Shown here: one piece after another, positions 11,693 through 25,464 of the stretch
Position numbering within the stretch: position 1 is the first letter of the stretch
Layout: each line of letters starts with the position of its first letter
NCBI GenBank assembly: GCA_019914945.1
Contig: CM034102.1
Coordinates: 2,717,501-2,781,500, forward strand
Length of the DNA: 64,000 nt
Direction of reading: 5' to 3'
Origin: Typha latifolia
Taxonomy: Eukaryota; Streptophyta; Magnoliopsida; Poales; Typhaceae
The notes under the pieces: generated by a model
The model's database searches: none
Told to the model about the DNA's origin: nothing
Seen by the model: only the letters and a program-made list of their open reading frames with translations
Position numbers and translations under genes: made by a program

Positions 11693-14600
11693 ATGATTAA
11701 GCAAATATTAGGGCGGCTTCCAAGGAAGCCGTCAAAATCGGGAGACAAGGATTCAATTGGTGGGGCAGGTCCTTCATCAACAAATCCTTCTTCCAGTTCA
11801 AGGAGCGGGGATTTGCCGAGTAACAGGGTTGTTAACCCAAATAGTCAACCACGCTCTGTCATAAATTCGGGGATGAATAATGCCAGTAAGCAACCTATAT
11901 CGGTTTATTCGAATGGTAACTCCATCTCCTCTACCTATGAAGCATTGCCAAGCTTTAAGGATGTCCCCATCTCTGAGAAGCAAAACCTGTTCATCAGGAA
12001 GTCGAATTTGTGTTGTGTGGTCTTTGACTTCACCGATCCAATGAAGAATACAAAGGAGAAGGACATAAAGCGGCAAATATTGCTGGAGCTTGTTGATTAT
12101 ATCACTTCGGCTAGTGGGAAGTTTCCTGAAATTATTATGCAAGAGGTCGCCAAAATGGTATCCATAAACTTGTTTAGAACCCTTACTTCTCCACCTCGGG
12201 AGAATAAGGTCTTGGCATCCTTTGATTTAGAAGAGGAGGAACCTGTAATGGACCCTGCATGGTCTCACCTACAGATTGTGTATGAGTTGTTCTTGAGATT
12301 TGTTTCATCTCCTGAGACTGATGCGAAATTGGCCAAAAGATACATCGATCAGTCCTTCCTTCTTAGGCTTCTTGATCTCTTTGATTCTGAAGACCCTAGA
12401 GAACGGGAATATCTGAAGATGATACTTCATCGTATATATGGGAAATTTATGGTTCACAGGCCATTCATCAGGAAAAGTATCAACAACATCTTTTACAGGT
12501 TTATCTTTGAAACAGAAAAGCACAATGGTATTGCTGAATTCTTGGAAATTTTAGGCAGTATAATAAATGGATTTGCTTTACCACTTAAGGAAGAGCACAA
12601 ATTCTTCCTTGTTCGGGTGTTGATCCCACTTCATAAGCCAAAGTGTATACCCATGTATCATCAGCAGTTGTCTTATTGTATCACTCAGTTTGTTGAGAAA
12701 GACTGCAAGCTTGCTGATACCGTAATAAGGGGCTTGTTGAAATATTGGCCCATTACAAATAGCTCAAAGGAAGTGATGTTCTTGGGGGAGTTAGAGGAGA
12801 TCTTGGAAGCCACTCAGCCTGCAGAATTCCAAAAATGTATGGTCCCACTTTTCCGCCAGATTGCACGATGTTTGAATAGTTCTCACTTCCAGGTAAGAGA
12901 ATTGTAGACTCTAGTTTTTGTAGAAAAGTTCACCCCTTTTCTTTTTTAGGACAAAAAGCAGTTTTTTTTACTATTTCTATCTTCATTCTTTTTGGTACAT
13001 TTTTCTCTTTACGACTTTACGTAATGCCATCCTTTGGTGTTGCTCAGAACTTTTAGATCTTAAAAATGCAGTGCAACATAAATAAATGCCTTACTGTCTA
13101 ATATATTATATTAGAGTAGCATTTTATTTGCTATCTGTTCTTTTAACACTATTGCAATTTTAAACATATCTCTGGTATGCTTGTAGCAGGATCTTTGTTA
13201 TATGTTGACAGATGGTGTTTTGACTAAACCATGTTCTAGGAACATTTCCTCTATGATGACAGATGATTTTCAAACAATTTATTTAATGAGGTTCACAGCT
13301 GTAGTTGTTCTAAATGCCAGGCATATCATACATCTTCCCCTTCTTCGGTCACGTATGTTGTTTCCTAATTAACTGAATATTGATCCACATTAAGTAGATA
13401 GTTGCAACCTAGGATTGCATTTTTTTTCTTCTGTATTTGGTCTGAACTGCTTTGTTCTACTTGCAATATCAGTTGGCTCCTTTCTTGTTGAAGCATAGAA
13501 CAAGATAAAGAAAGTACTGGGACTGGGACCTAGTTCTCGTCCATCAAGGACTATTTTCTCCATGTTGTTGTCTAAACATTGAAAACAACTAGTCATTAGT
13601 CCTGGCTATTATGGGTTGTTTATATGCTTCATTCCTCCACGCAACTGTTTTATTGTATAGTTCTTTATTAAATCGAATGTTATCAGTTCTGTTCTTATTA
13701 ATTGATTGCATGTGTGAATTTTGGTCTCTGGTCTTATTTAGGTGAGGTTTTTGGAATTGGAATCAGACTTTTGTTTTTCCCTTTTTATTTTATGATTTTC
13801 GGATTTGTGATTCTACCTGTTTTTCTTTAGTAATAATTTCCTAAAATAGTGCACATTGGTTAGCTTAGAGTTCTATGGGGTTAGGTTGAGTTTTAACTTT
13901 TTAGTGAATAAGTAGTATACTTCCTAGTATTCTTAAGGCATTTGAGTGTGCAAATATCTTAATGAGTAATTGTTTTGTATAAAGAGAATGAAGGGTAGGG
14001 GGATACTCTAAAATGTTTAAGAATCATTTATAAATTAAATCTTGATCGATCTTTTGATTTGCTGCGATGTGAACAACCTTAACATCATGGGCTAACTTTT
14101 TATCTTAAATTGACTAAAAGTCTAAAACAGAGTAATAAACTAACTAATAATGTAACTAGAAATGATCACACCTTAGAGATTAAAAATCCCTAAATTGAAC
14201 ATTATCAATAAACCTGAACCTAATTAATAATGAAAATTAAGAAAGATGACACTGCCTACATCAGGATCTATGGCTTCTTGGAGGGTTTGTCTGAGGTTGC
14301 ATGAGCCTAAACTACAATTAAGAAGGTAGATTACTCTACTTGCCAACTGAGCCTTTAGCTTTTGTTCCAAGTTCCTCTCTGTTGGTTGATTTAATCTGGC
14401 ACCACTCTCTAGAGGATTGATGTCAGGTTGATATATGGTAATGAAAATTGTGGATTCTTTGGGGCCTTCACATCTTTGAGTTACACTCTTAGTTACCCCA
14501 AACTGTTGGAAATGATGATGAAATAGAGGCCCTGTTGCCTTCATGTTTAGTTAGCTCAACAGGAGGAGCATGAAATCATGATACTCCATATGGTCCTCTT

Positions 14601-15433
14601 CTAATAAGATAGAAACAAACTGTGAGTTATTGATGCATGCAATGTTGCAATCAATCAACACAATTGTAGTTGTTGTTCTTTGGCAATCTCAAGGGTCCTG
14701 TGGTGACGGACTTTCAAAGAAGATCATGTCTACAAGCTGTAGGAAGCTCCTGGTTTTCATTTAGGTAGTTCAGAAGAATCCGAACTACTATGTAAGTACT
14801 AAATTAAGGTGTGGAAATTAATATATTAAGCAGGTAAACAACTACAATCAAGTGTGAAGGGAACGAAGAAATTTCATCAAGTAGAAGCTCATCTATCTGT
14901 TGATAATAATAATGGGTGATCATTCTGCCAATTTACTGATTTTTAATTAATTTAGATCTTTCATTTAGTGATAAAAAGCACAAACTTGATGTTTACTATC
15001 AAGATATAAAACTGAAAAAGTGGTTTCACTGCTTGATCATGAAGTTGTTGTTGATGCGCATAATTTTTTTCATTTTAAGTGCTCTTTAAAATATATGGTA
15101 TATAACTCTGCTGCATTTCTGCAGGTGGCAGAGAGAGCATTGTTCTTATGGAACAATGATCATATTGAAAATTTAATCAAACAAAACTACAAGGTTATAT
15201 TACCTCTGATTTTCCCAGCATTGGAGCGAAATACAAATCATTGGAATAAAGCTGTGCAAAGTCTCACATTGAATGTCCGCAAGATATTCTCTGATCGTGA
15301 TCCTGAGCTGTTTGAGGAGTGCTTGACGAAGTTTATACAAGATGAAGCCAAGGTAAACACAATGGATTCACAACGAGAGGCAATATGGAAGCGACTAGAA
15401 GAAATGGCATCTTCGAGAACTACAAGTAGTTGA
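11693..15433 (+). CDS. PP2A regulatory subunit B' (B56 family, gamma/zeta-like)
   Basis: Regulatory B56 subunit that directs the protein phosphatase 2A A/C core enzyme to its substrates. Exon 1 is 11693-12892 (400 codons), the intron is 2.2 kb, and exon 2 is 15125-15433, giving 502 residues as expected for the family. The N-terminus [16 protein letters not shown] is the signature of the plant B' gamma/zeta group, followed by a serine/asparagine-rich variable region to about residue 80. The B56 HEAT-like domain covers about 85-495 and contains [38 protein letters not shown] and [21 protein letters not shown]. Exon 2 starts [14 protein letters not shown]. The tail is serine/threonine-rich (MASSRTTSS). 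No damage seen. Confidence 0.94.
12893..15124 (+). other. Large PP2A B' intron
   Basis: A 2.2-kb AT-rich intron between donor CAG|GTAAGA and acceptor CTGCAG|GTGGCA. I see no gene or mobile element in it; frames on either strand lack recognisable motifs. Confidence 0.6.
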
Positions 15434-16418
15434 GGCTGTGCCTGTTACCCATGACATCGTCTGCCAAGCTTCTGGGCAACATTCTGTTTGGTAATTCAAA
15501 GACACCACGGCTTACCTCTTGTTATGACTTGTGCTGATTGAATCAACGCCTAGAGGATCCATGAACATTGTACATGATTGAACTGTATATAGGAGGTATT
15601 TGAAAGCATGCCAAACATGAGAGATCTGAAAAGGCTCGGGAGATATATACGCCTTGCTGTTCAGCAGCTATATTAGTGGAAAAGGGCAGAAATTAATTTC
15701 CCACACAGTAAAGGTTGATGCCGTCTAAAACTTTGGCTAAACTTCCATCAATTTGCCTGTTCTGTAATTGGTTATGGTTTATTGGAGTTCCAATGGAGTA
15801 GTATTTATTTGTCGATCTTCGCCTATTATAAATGTTTGATGCTTTATGAATGAATATTTTTTTCTTAGAGTGTCTCAATTAGGTTTCATGTTACATGTAT
15901 GATGTGGTTCTAATCTAGTTGGTCTCCTTGTTGCTCTGATAAATAATTATTCAGGATTTTAGTCTCAACTAGTATGAATCAAGGGTTGGCATATTTTTAT
16001 TTCAAACCCTCAGTAAGTCAGAATACTGCTAGAAAAAAAAAAAGAAGCAGCAGAGTTCAGGAATTATAAATTGACAATTAAATTTCGGAATTGTTCTATT
16101 TCTTACCATCCACTATTGACCTATTATCTTGTTTCGCACCATCTATTTTCCACCTTCCATAATATCATGACGACTGATATTTCCCCTCCATTTGTACTAA
16201 AAAAAATACCCATCATTTGGCAAGCAAAATTAAAACAAAGGGGGAAAACTAAGTGAAACTTGCAGTTTGAACCCTGATTCTTAATAAAATAAGAATGGAA
16301 TCAAAGAATGGCATGGATTAGAGGAAGCAAATTGGAAATAGTGAAAAGGCAGCGTTCGATCCACAAATTTCCTTTAGCATATGGTGTAAATTTACAAATT
16401 TCCCAGAAATCGAAGCTC

Positions 16419-16421
<3 letters not shown>

Positions 16422-16453
<32 letters not shown>
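16422..16453 (+). repeat. (GA)16 microsatellite touching the start codon
   Basis: Uninterrupted AG/GA dinucleotides end exactly at the ATG of the carboxylesterase. GA repeats in plant 5' leaders are known binding sites for BPC/GAGA-type factors and vary readily in length. Here the tract sets the bases immediately before the start codon. Confidence 0.9.
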
Positions 16454-16460
<7 letters not shown>

Positions 16461-18624
16461 CCATAGCAGTAAAGCTCTATAGCGTCTTCTTCAAGTTCCT
16501 CCTCAAGCACCGCCTCAACTCCCTCCTCCTCCACCACCCTCCGTCGCCGGATCCCGGCGGCGCCACCACCTCCTCCTCATCCGGCGCGGGAATCACCTAT
16601 CGGCCCGACGACCCCGTCTTCCCCTCCCACCCGTCCTTCTCCTCCGACGGCGTCGCCACCAAGGACCTTCACATCGATCCCGTCTCCTCCCTCTCCCTCC
16701 GCCTCTTCCTCCCCGACCCCTCCCTCAAATCCCCCAAACCCCTCAAACCTAACGCTTCAAACCCTCGGCGCAACAGCTACGACGGGTACCTCCCCTCCAC
16801 CGCCGCCGCCGCCGCTAACGTGGCAAGAAAGCTCCCCGTAGTGATCCAATTTCATGGCGGCGCGTTCGTCGCCGGGAGCAATAACTCGAGTGCGAATGAC
16901 TTCTTCTGTAGGAGGATCGCGAAGGTCTTGGATGCGATCGTTGTGGCGGTTGGATATAGGTTGGCGCCGGAGAGCCGGTACCCGGCGGCGTTCGAGGATG
17001 GAGTGAAGGTGCTGCATTGGTTGGGGAAGCAGGCGAATCTGGCGGAGTGCGGGAAATCGATGGTGAGTTCAGGGGGTGGGGAGAGTGGGCGGGAGCATAT
17101 GGTTGACGCGTTTGGGGCGGCGGCAGTGGAGCCGTGGCTGGCGGCACATGGAGATCCTTCAAGGTGATCCCTCTTTCTTTTTTTGTTTTGGTTTTATCTG
17201 TATCTACTGAATTATTCATTTATGAAATTTGGTTTAACTATGATTTACTTCAAGAGAGTGATTTGTGTGAAAGGTCGATAAGAATTAAGATGTCCAAGAA
17301 GTTGGAATTATTTGAAATCTTGGACTAATATTGCGCTAAAGTATGCTTAAGAAGTTAAATCAGTTTAGGCCAGGTATGAAGTTTGAAAGGATTTAAAGTT
17401 GCTTCCTTTTTCAAACTTGGCCTTTAGAGAGGCAAGTTCATTGTAATGGGAAATTTGTTTCTCTCTATGAATGTGTGATCTAGATAGAGTTTTAATCATG
17501 CTTTTGTTGATTTAAGTTACGATACCTTTTTTTCTTGGTTACGGACAAAGAAAGAAAGCTATCTTGAGTGGAAAAAAAAGAACATAGTGAACATAAGGAT
17601 GATAATAGGAGTGAAACAGAAGACTGAGAAAGAGGACAAACTAATCTGCCATCACTTTTTTATTCTCCAAATTTAAATGATTAATCTCCTTAAGTAGTGG
17701 AAACCTAAGCCTAACCCTGAGAGAGGGCCACCTAGCTTCCAAGTAAAGAGGGAGAGTGCTGGCTATCAGCAAAGAAGGAGCTTCTATATAGATATTACAG
17801 GCATCATTCCTCTATTTCCATGCATCTCCACTCTTAATTATCACCAGTTACTCTGTCCCAGGACGCATGCTGATATTGGCATGCGACAATGTTCCACTGG
17901 TTGCTTCAGGATAAGTGGTCTTTTTTAACTGATTCCAGTATTTTGTCCCATCCTTTTATTTCACTGAATGGCATGATGTATGTTTAGGTGTTTTAGTCTC
18001 CTTCACAGGTATCTACTGAAAACTTAGTATCATATTATAGGCAGTAGTATTGGATTTAAATTATTTTTCACTTGTGTTTTTAACAGATGTGTTCTCCTTG
18101 GGGTGAGCTGTGGTGCTAATATTGCTGATTTTGTTGCTCGGAAAGCAGTTGAGGCTGGGAAGCTTATTGAGCCTGTTAAGGTTGTTGCTCAAGTTCTCAT
18201 GTATCCCTTCTTCATAGGAAGTGTACCAACACAGTCTGAAATAAAGCTAGCAAACTCTTACTTCTATGACAAGTCCATGTGTACACTAGCTTGGAAATTG
18301 TTCTTACCTGAGGAGGAGTTCAGCTTAGACCATCCTGCTGCTAACCCACTTGTACCTGGGAGGGGTCCACTGTTGAAATGGATGCCTCCAACTCTTATAG
18401 TGGTGGCAGAACATGATTGGATGAGGGATCGTGCAATCGCATATTCTGAAGAGCTCCGGAAAGTGAATGTTGACGCACCAGTTCTTGAATACAAGGATGC
18501 TGTTCATGAGTTTGCCACACTTGACATGCTCCTCAAGACACCACAGGCACAGGCCTGTGTTGAGGATATTGCTATCTGGGTAAAGAAGTACATATCACTT
18601 CGGGGACATGAGTTCTCATATTAG
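16454..18624 (+). CDS. Probable carboxylesterase (CXE11/CXE16 type), alpha/beta hydrolase
   Basis: Serine hydrolase of the plant CXE family, related to the gibberellin receptor GID1 but with a full catalytic set. Exons 16454-17163 and 18087-18624 give 415 residues. The start MPTIAVKLYSVFFKFLLKHR is the hallmark of the CXE11/CXE16 subgroup. The oxyanion motif HGG is at residues 134-136. The nucleophile is Ser244 in GVSCG, the first residues of exon 2. Asp347 (AEHDWMRDR) and His377 (VHEF) complete the triad. The intact triad argues for an esterase, not a hormone receptor. Exon 1 is very GC-rich and carries alanine and glycine/serine runs; exon 2 is near average composition. The substrate is unknown. 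Confidence 0.93.
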
Positions 18625-19299
18625 TTGTGGCAGCTCATGAATTAGGTGAAAGGGAAAAGCATCAGTGCAAGCTGTACCATAAGAAGGTGAAAGGGGTAAG
18701 CAGGTGTGATGTAACTATGTAAGTTAATTCTTTTATATGCTTACTTTTGCACTATGTGAATGTGAACAGTAGGCTCAATTGAGATGATGTTCTTCCCAAA
18801 TTTCATTATTTTATTTCCTCAACAGAACGTACAAGAGGTGAATTATTCTAATGTTGATTCTTTATTTCGGTAAATATGCTTATGTAGCTATGTTATCTTG
18901 TAAAATATGGTCCTGTGCAAGCAAGGTCCTGACTTTTGCCTCGCTTAACTGAACCATCCAGACATACTGCAGTTGCAGATTCACTTCTGTTAATTTTAAA
19001 ATCAGCATCTTGATTAAACGTTGAAAGAATGAAGATTTACATCTAAGTACTGTACCACTATTTCTATATGTCACATTGTCACTATTATAATATTCTGCAT
19101 GTAGCAAGAAATTGCAGAGATTGTTTGCTTCTATTAAATGTTTATTTGTGTGAAGGAAGATAATCATGTTTGCTTCACAAGATCCTTTCTAAGCTCTATG
19201 AGTGCCATTCGCCTCCAATTTGTAGTTTGTACATCTGCCTATTAAATCTACAAAGCTGAAAATCCCAGTAATAGTATGTTATTGACATTAGGTTTGTTA
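18625..19299. other. Carboxylesterase 3' flank
   Basis: Probable 3' UTR followed by AT-rich spacer. No coding or RNA feature seen. Confidence 0.4.
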
Positions 19300-21600
19300 G
19301 CATCCAAGCAATAATTACTAAATTATAGTTAAACTGTGAGAATCAAGGAAGGCCAACAATTGCCGTGTCGATGGTGGCATAATACTTAGCACAGGGTGTG
19401 CTAATGGTACACCCCCGTGCCAATCGGCACGAGTGTGTGCTGATTGTTACAGGTCGTGTAAGGTCTGAAACGATTTTATTAATCCAAAATGAGATTCATT
19501 GGTCTGAAATATATCCATTAGAGTGGTAAACCTAAAATATTTTGTGAGACTATTTTTTTTATCATATGACAAATATGATATATATCATGTGGAGACCTCA
19601 TTCTTAAGAAGCTTGTTGGTCAACTTTTGTATTGGTTCATACTAAAACCAAAAATCGTCTTTCATAAGCACATTCGGAGAAATTGGTATGTCCATCGTGA
19701 TATGAGGTTACGTCTATAATTCATAATTGAAGATCAGAAGAGAGATAAGGAAGATTTAACCCCTTACACATGATTTTTTTTCGGTAGAAAAGAATTTTAT
19801 AATAGAGTAGGAGAGATTTTGACCCCTTAAACACTGCTTTTTTTTCCTTCAATACAAGGAGAATTCTATAATGAAGTGGAGTAGGACCCATTGTTTGATG
19901 AGGAGGGAGATACTCTCGACTTTACAAATTTATTGGTAAAGAGGCTAGAGTGACAGATGTATAAAGATGAGTTGCAACGCACGCATGAGAGACTCGGACT
20001 ACTAAGAAATTATAGCATGGAGATAGGGATATATTCATGTAGCATTCTTGCCCGACAAGCACGTGCACTCCCACGTGCCCATATGACGCGCGACGCACTT
20101 GACATGACGGACGAGGCCGTTGCACAAAGATAAACCTGTATTCAAGATAATTCATCCCAAAGATAAATTATACTATCAACTAAATAAATATGTTAACAAA
20201 TTAATATTCAAATTTATAATAATCATACTAGACCACTACATAATCGGCAAGACCCACAACAGACCACGATAAATTATCAAGAAATAACTAATGCAACTAA
20301 TAGATGAGTATAATCCAATTTATATTATACAAATCATCGTCTAATATGATGGAATACCAATACATCAAATATCGTTACAACTCTACATAAGTTATCTTCT
20401 ATATCATCTCACGTTTAACTCACCTCATTTTCATCTTAAAATGACACCACGATATCTCAAGTCGCTATTAGGTGTCACAAATCTGGAGATTAGAAAAAAA
20501 AATTAAGAGAGCCATGAGCTATTAGGTGCCACAAATTTTTTGAAAACAAAAATTTTAAATTTTATTTTAATTTTTTAAAAAAATTTAGGGTTGGGTTGTT
20601 ATAATTCAAGTTACGATTTTGATCGTCTTTATGTTATGCCGAGTTTATCAATGCTAGATAAGGAGTCAAATATGTAGAGGTCGAGCTAGTGGTGGTCATT
20701 TAGGTATTGAACGAGGATGACAGTCTACTAGTTGAGCTAGATTTTCACAACTAGTTACTAGTCGAGCTGAATCATTTTTATAACAAGTTGATCCTTTAGA
20801 TGGTTTAGATAGAATTGATAATGATGAGACTCAATTTGGGATTGGTGGCGGTAATAATGAGGATGAGACATATATTAGGGACAAGACTTAAATCAATAAG
20901 TAGCAAGACATTGGAGAGCGTGGGCTCATAGGATAATATGAGTTCGCTATCATTATAATCATCATATCAATCACACCTATCAGAGTCACAATACTCTCAT
21001 ATTCACAATTTGCATATGTCCATAGTGTGCTTGCTCCGGGGCAGGTCGTTTTCGTGCATATTCAATATCTATATCACATCATAGGAGAATTAAAAAATCT
21101 ATATTTATATAAAGATGTGTAACTTTACAACAAGCAATGCTATTAGTGGATGAGTTTGAAAATTATTAACATTATTTGATGCAATATTCTCGTATTATTC
21201 TTATTAGCAAATGAAATCTTTAATACTTCGCATTATTCTACGTTCAATTAGATATCAGTTATAATTATTAAATTATAATTAATTAATTAATGTATTCAAT
21301 TATATTAGATAAGAAATAATGTTTCTATCTGGCTATTATTATCTCCTAAATAAAGTAGGCCATTTACAAAAATAATTTAAGAATAAAAGACTTATACATA
21401 TATATATAATATTCAAATTAAAAACCAAACATTGAGTTGTCGAAGACCCAAAAATTTCTAAATCTACTAAAAAAATAGTGTGCCACAAGCGTACCAACCA
21501 GGGCTTGACACATCCTGGTTGGTACATGCCTGAGAATAACAAGTCATGGGAAAAGAAAATGGAAAGTTCAACATATATAATTCATCTAGCTAATAAAGCT
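19300..21600. mobile_element. Repeat-derived tract, possible DNA-transposon remnants
   Basis: The stretch differs from its surroundings. It has GC-rich patches in AT-rich sequence (for example 19390-19450 and 20040-20120), many stops in all frames, and internal duplicated phrases such as GCTATTAGGTG(T/C)CACAAAT at 20464 and 20518 (period about 54). Around 20790-20880 one frame gives an acidic, glycine/asparagine-rich segment (DETQFGIGGGNNEDET) of the sort found in tails of plant hAT transposases, but no catalytic domain is visible. No terminal repeats could be paired. It is likely old transposon debris; the class is uncertain. Confidence 0.35.
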
Positions 21601-22063
21601 AATAATGCATTAGCTTTAGCTAATTTACTGATTTCCTATATTGGTAGCTTATGTTGATTTAGAAGTTCTCTAGGTTTTCTGCCAGTTGTTAACAATAGTA
21701 GTTGTAAGTTGTAGCAGAATCATCATTCACAAGAGGAACTTATCTCTTTCTGTACACCAATACTAGTGGTCATCGCCCTTCTACGTGACACTAACACTAC
21801 TACTTCTTTGCACTTAAGTTGTACTGTTCATCAGCTTATCTCTATGACTTTGCTTCAAATGAGCTTCTGATAACTGATCGTCACAGTTTTCCCCCATTTA
21901 AATTGAAGATGCCTCATCTTCTTCTTGAGCATATTTTCTATGGATCTTTAATATTTATTGAGGCATTTCTTCTTTCTAGTCCATGTTTACTAGCTTCAAG
22001 CCTTCTATCATCCATCTTAAATGATGATATAGCAGGAATAATTTACCTCATGAAACTTTTCTC

Positions 22064-22131
22064 CATATGCTTGTAAAGAGAAATGGTCCCAAACATACAT
22101 ATGCTTGTAAAGAGAAATGGTCCCAAACGTA
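22064..22131 (+). repeat. Tandem duplication, period 34 bp
   Basis: Two adjacent copies beginning CATATGCTTGTAAAGAGAAA at 22064 and 22098, differing at one base near the end. A simple local duplication with no visible function. Confidence 0.9.
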
Positions 22132-24579
22132 CTAGGTTATCCAAGGCTTTAGTGCTTTGATAATTGACATGTTGTTTAGCCATTATCTTTCTATTATGGT
22201 CATAATTTGCAAGCACTGTAATTGCAGAATGACAGATTAAGATGTAGATAAGTAATCCAAATGTGTCTTTTTTTTTAAAAAACTCTTGTTGCCACATTTA
22301 CTTCTTGAATTGAAGCTGTAGTTGCAATTATTTGGAGTCCTGTTGGGAGGAAAACATAATATTCAATTGGTAAGGATTTCTTGTAATATCAATTCTCTTT
22401 ATGCAATCTTATTAGGAACAATCCCAAGTTGATAGAGATGCAGAGAGACCAGTGGTTCGTCAGTTTTCCCTTCTGCATTTTGTACAGCGGTACAAGTAAA
22501 TATCCTTGGCAAAACATTGATAGAAATTTTTTGAGGATAATTAGGTTATTGAAGCACCAATCAGAAGTAGAGCTCTTCTTAAAACTTAAAATATGTTACA
22601 ATGTAATATACCACAAATGTATATGTATCAAAGTTTCTTTTTTCATCCACAATGGTGACAAATCATTTCATCTGTCTGTGATGAATAATACATATTGATT
22701 TCCTTGTTCTTGGATTGCTGTTTCTATTGATATTCCATGCTTTTTAATCTTCGTCATGCTACAAAATTCTTTGCTGTAAGAAAAAGAAACTGAATGTGGG
22801 CATGAAAGTTGAGAAGGTGCATCTATTAGTCCTTGAATTCAGTTGTGTAAATCTTAGAAGAAGCAATATATGTGGGATACTTATTCAAGTACTTAACAAA
22901 CAGTCCAGTTTCTCCAGTCCTGTACTCCTGCATGCTTCATTTTGAGGATATGAGAAAAGGATTTTTGAGGAAATCTAAGTTTAGAGAATAGAATAAATCA
23001 TGGCTTAGGTCGGAATTTCTTCTCTTTCCTCAATACTCAGGTACATGTGTGCAACCACATGAGCTGTCGAAAGAGAGATACCGGAGGAAGTTAAATCCAC
23101 AGAATGGAATCAAAGTGGATGCAATTGTCTCAAATTCTCACATTGGAGTCCCATGAGACAACAGTTATGGAAAAATTGATGTAATACAATTGCTAATGTT
23201 TTCATGATATGTTGAAGCAGATGAAGATGAGATATTGGAGGAAATCAAACCAAAATTCCACTGCTGAGGGGTTTGATCACCTCCAAATTCTCACTCTCAA
23301 TGCCCAACATGTTCCTTGGCCAATCTGGAGAACAGTGAAGTTATGAAGCTGCTCTTTATAGAAAGCCTCCAGTAATGGAAAAATAGACTTGGCATTCCAG
23401 CAATGCATATGATGTGATGTTCTGAGTCCCCATGGACTACTGGTGAAACTGGCAATGAGTATTCTGTGATAGGGGGCTGACTGATAGTGGTAATAGGAGT
23501 GAAGAATCTAATCTTTGGACCAGCCTTATGCATGTCAGTAGTTGTTATGTTCTCATGCAGCAAATTATGGAAAAGTTTCCTTGGAGGTCTTCACCAGGTA
23601 CTTTATTTTTATTTTTTACTTTTGAAGAATAATTCATGTTTGTTTCCTAAGCCTCTTCTGTTTCAGTCATCTCTTCCATATTCCTTACCATATATTTGTT
23701 CACTGTTATTGCAATCTCTTATATAAATTATTAGCATAGTCAGTCATGCATCTAACTGACCTCTCTTTATATATCATTTATGAATGGAATGGGACAATAC
23801 TACCATATGTTGTGATCCACAGCTAGGTGACAAGGATGGGCTAAAAAAACTAAAAGCCCTGTTGCTCAATCTTAAAATCTCAAACACTCTTGGTAAAATT
23901 AGATAATTTCTGAGATCAATTTGTGGGAGCCATTAGTACATGCATATATTATTTACAATGAAATGTACATAAGAGATACATACATATAAGGGTATATTTT
24001 TACTATTTTTACTATTTCTTTTTAGCAAATACTTTCAATTTGTGGCTAGTAAAGTACAAAATCTTTTTACCAAGTTTTTTTTTAAATTTTCTTTTGCATT
24101 TTTGTGCAAGGCCGCGTACCTTAAATACAAAATCTTTTACCACGTGTGCCATTTTAGTCAAATTGAAGCATTGTTAGGAGTCACATTCATAATAATAGAA
24201 CCATAGAAAAATAATTGAATCAAAATTGACCCAGAAAACTTAAAGCGGCCTTCCATGTTCCATATAGTTAATCACATTTGGCAGTAAAGTCCACATCTAG
24301 CTAACCCACAACCAGTACCTCGAGGTCGATTTCAAATATCCACATGCCTGTCGCAAGATCTGAGATGGATCAACAACTAAGTCATGAGTACGACTTAATC
24401 ACGATGCATAAATTCTATATATTAAATTCCAATAAGGGTGTTTTTTTATTATTATAAATATTTCAAAAATAATTTAGTAATATACCTTTAAATTCTTGAT
24501 TAGAGAAATCTAGAGATTCTAATTCTTCAAAAGAAGCATGTGAAGTGAACCATCTGGTCTTCTTTCTTCTTCTTCTCTT

Positions 24580-24642
24580 GGGGCCCCACGAGCTTTTCCC
24601 CAGCCTTTCCAACCACAGAGCTCCGGCTCCGGAGTGGGGCCC
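24580..24642. promoter_or_regulatory. Inverted pair of TCP-like sites
   Basis: GGGGCCCCAC at 24580-24589 and GTGGGGCCC at 24634-24642 form an inverted repeat of 9-10 bp with a 44-bp loop. Each half also fits the TCP transcription-factor consensus (GGNCCCAC / GTGGNCCC). They lie about 1.3 kb before the GT92 start codon, in an otherwise AT-rich spacer. Regulatory role is inferred only. Confidence 0.3.
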
Positions 24643-25429
24643 GGGGAATAAGGCAGCTTGGACCCTAAGCCACAAATCTCCATTATTTGTAGAGTCTCCC
24701 ACAGAGAAGGTCTTTTTTTTTTAATGTTATTAGTAAATAAGTACATGGTGGTAATATAGAAAAGATACACTGTCGAGTGGGACCATTATTGTCGCAAATA
24801 TTAAAGCGTCACGCATTTTATTTGCTCAGAGTTATGGGTTGGTCTTATTGAACACTTGAACTACTTGAAATTTTTCTCCTTTTTTTTTTTCCAATGATTG
24901 GTAAATGGTCAGGGAAGAACTTGGAAGCCGTCAACTGCGGCGTGACACGAGGCACCGTCGGAGAAAATAAAACTATTTTAAAGAAATATATTGCTACGTG
25001 GAATTAGTAGAAGAAAAATGCATGGGATAATAACACCTGAACTCCTTAATTTTATCGCTTGTTTTCAGAGATTCTACTAAATTAGAGCTGTATAGCTTTA
25101 GTTTTGAGGTGGAATATATTAGATCTACGTGAAAATAGGCATTAGTTGAAACAGCCTAGCTGTAATTAATTCTGTACTTATTTTAAATTTAGATATGGTT
25201 ATATTGTTCCTATGATTTTATCCCCCCCCGTTCCTCCCGATTAATGTGGTCTATTCTAACTCAAATCTTTTTGAATACGTAAATATTCTTTTGATGGAAA
25301 AAAGAAAAGGTAATTAACATAATAACAATAATATTAACCCAAATTGCAAAGTTAAAAAATACGCCAAATTGCCAAAGTAGTCACTATCCGCAGCCATGAC
25401 CATGGCCCATGGGAGAACTTTTCCCAACA

Positions 25430-25431
<2 letters not shown>

Positions 25432-25461
<30 letters not shown>
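25432..25461 (+). repeat. (GA)15 microsatellite
   Basis: Perfect GA dinucleotide run in the distal promoter of the GT92 gene. Confidence 0.9.

Positions 25462-25464
<3 letters not shown>

Larger units (their letters stand above)
21601..25431. other. AT-rich spacer upstream of GT92 gene
   Basis: No gene supported. It contains the 34-bp tandem duplication and, near 24.6 kb, an inverted pair of GGGCCCCAC-type motifs listed separately. Frames here are short and without motifs. Confidence 0.4.

Noticed and set aside
12893..15124. A separate gene inside the PP2A intron
   Set aside because: The frames on both strands have no recognisable domain and the flanking splice sites join the B56 protein perfectly.
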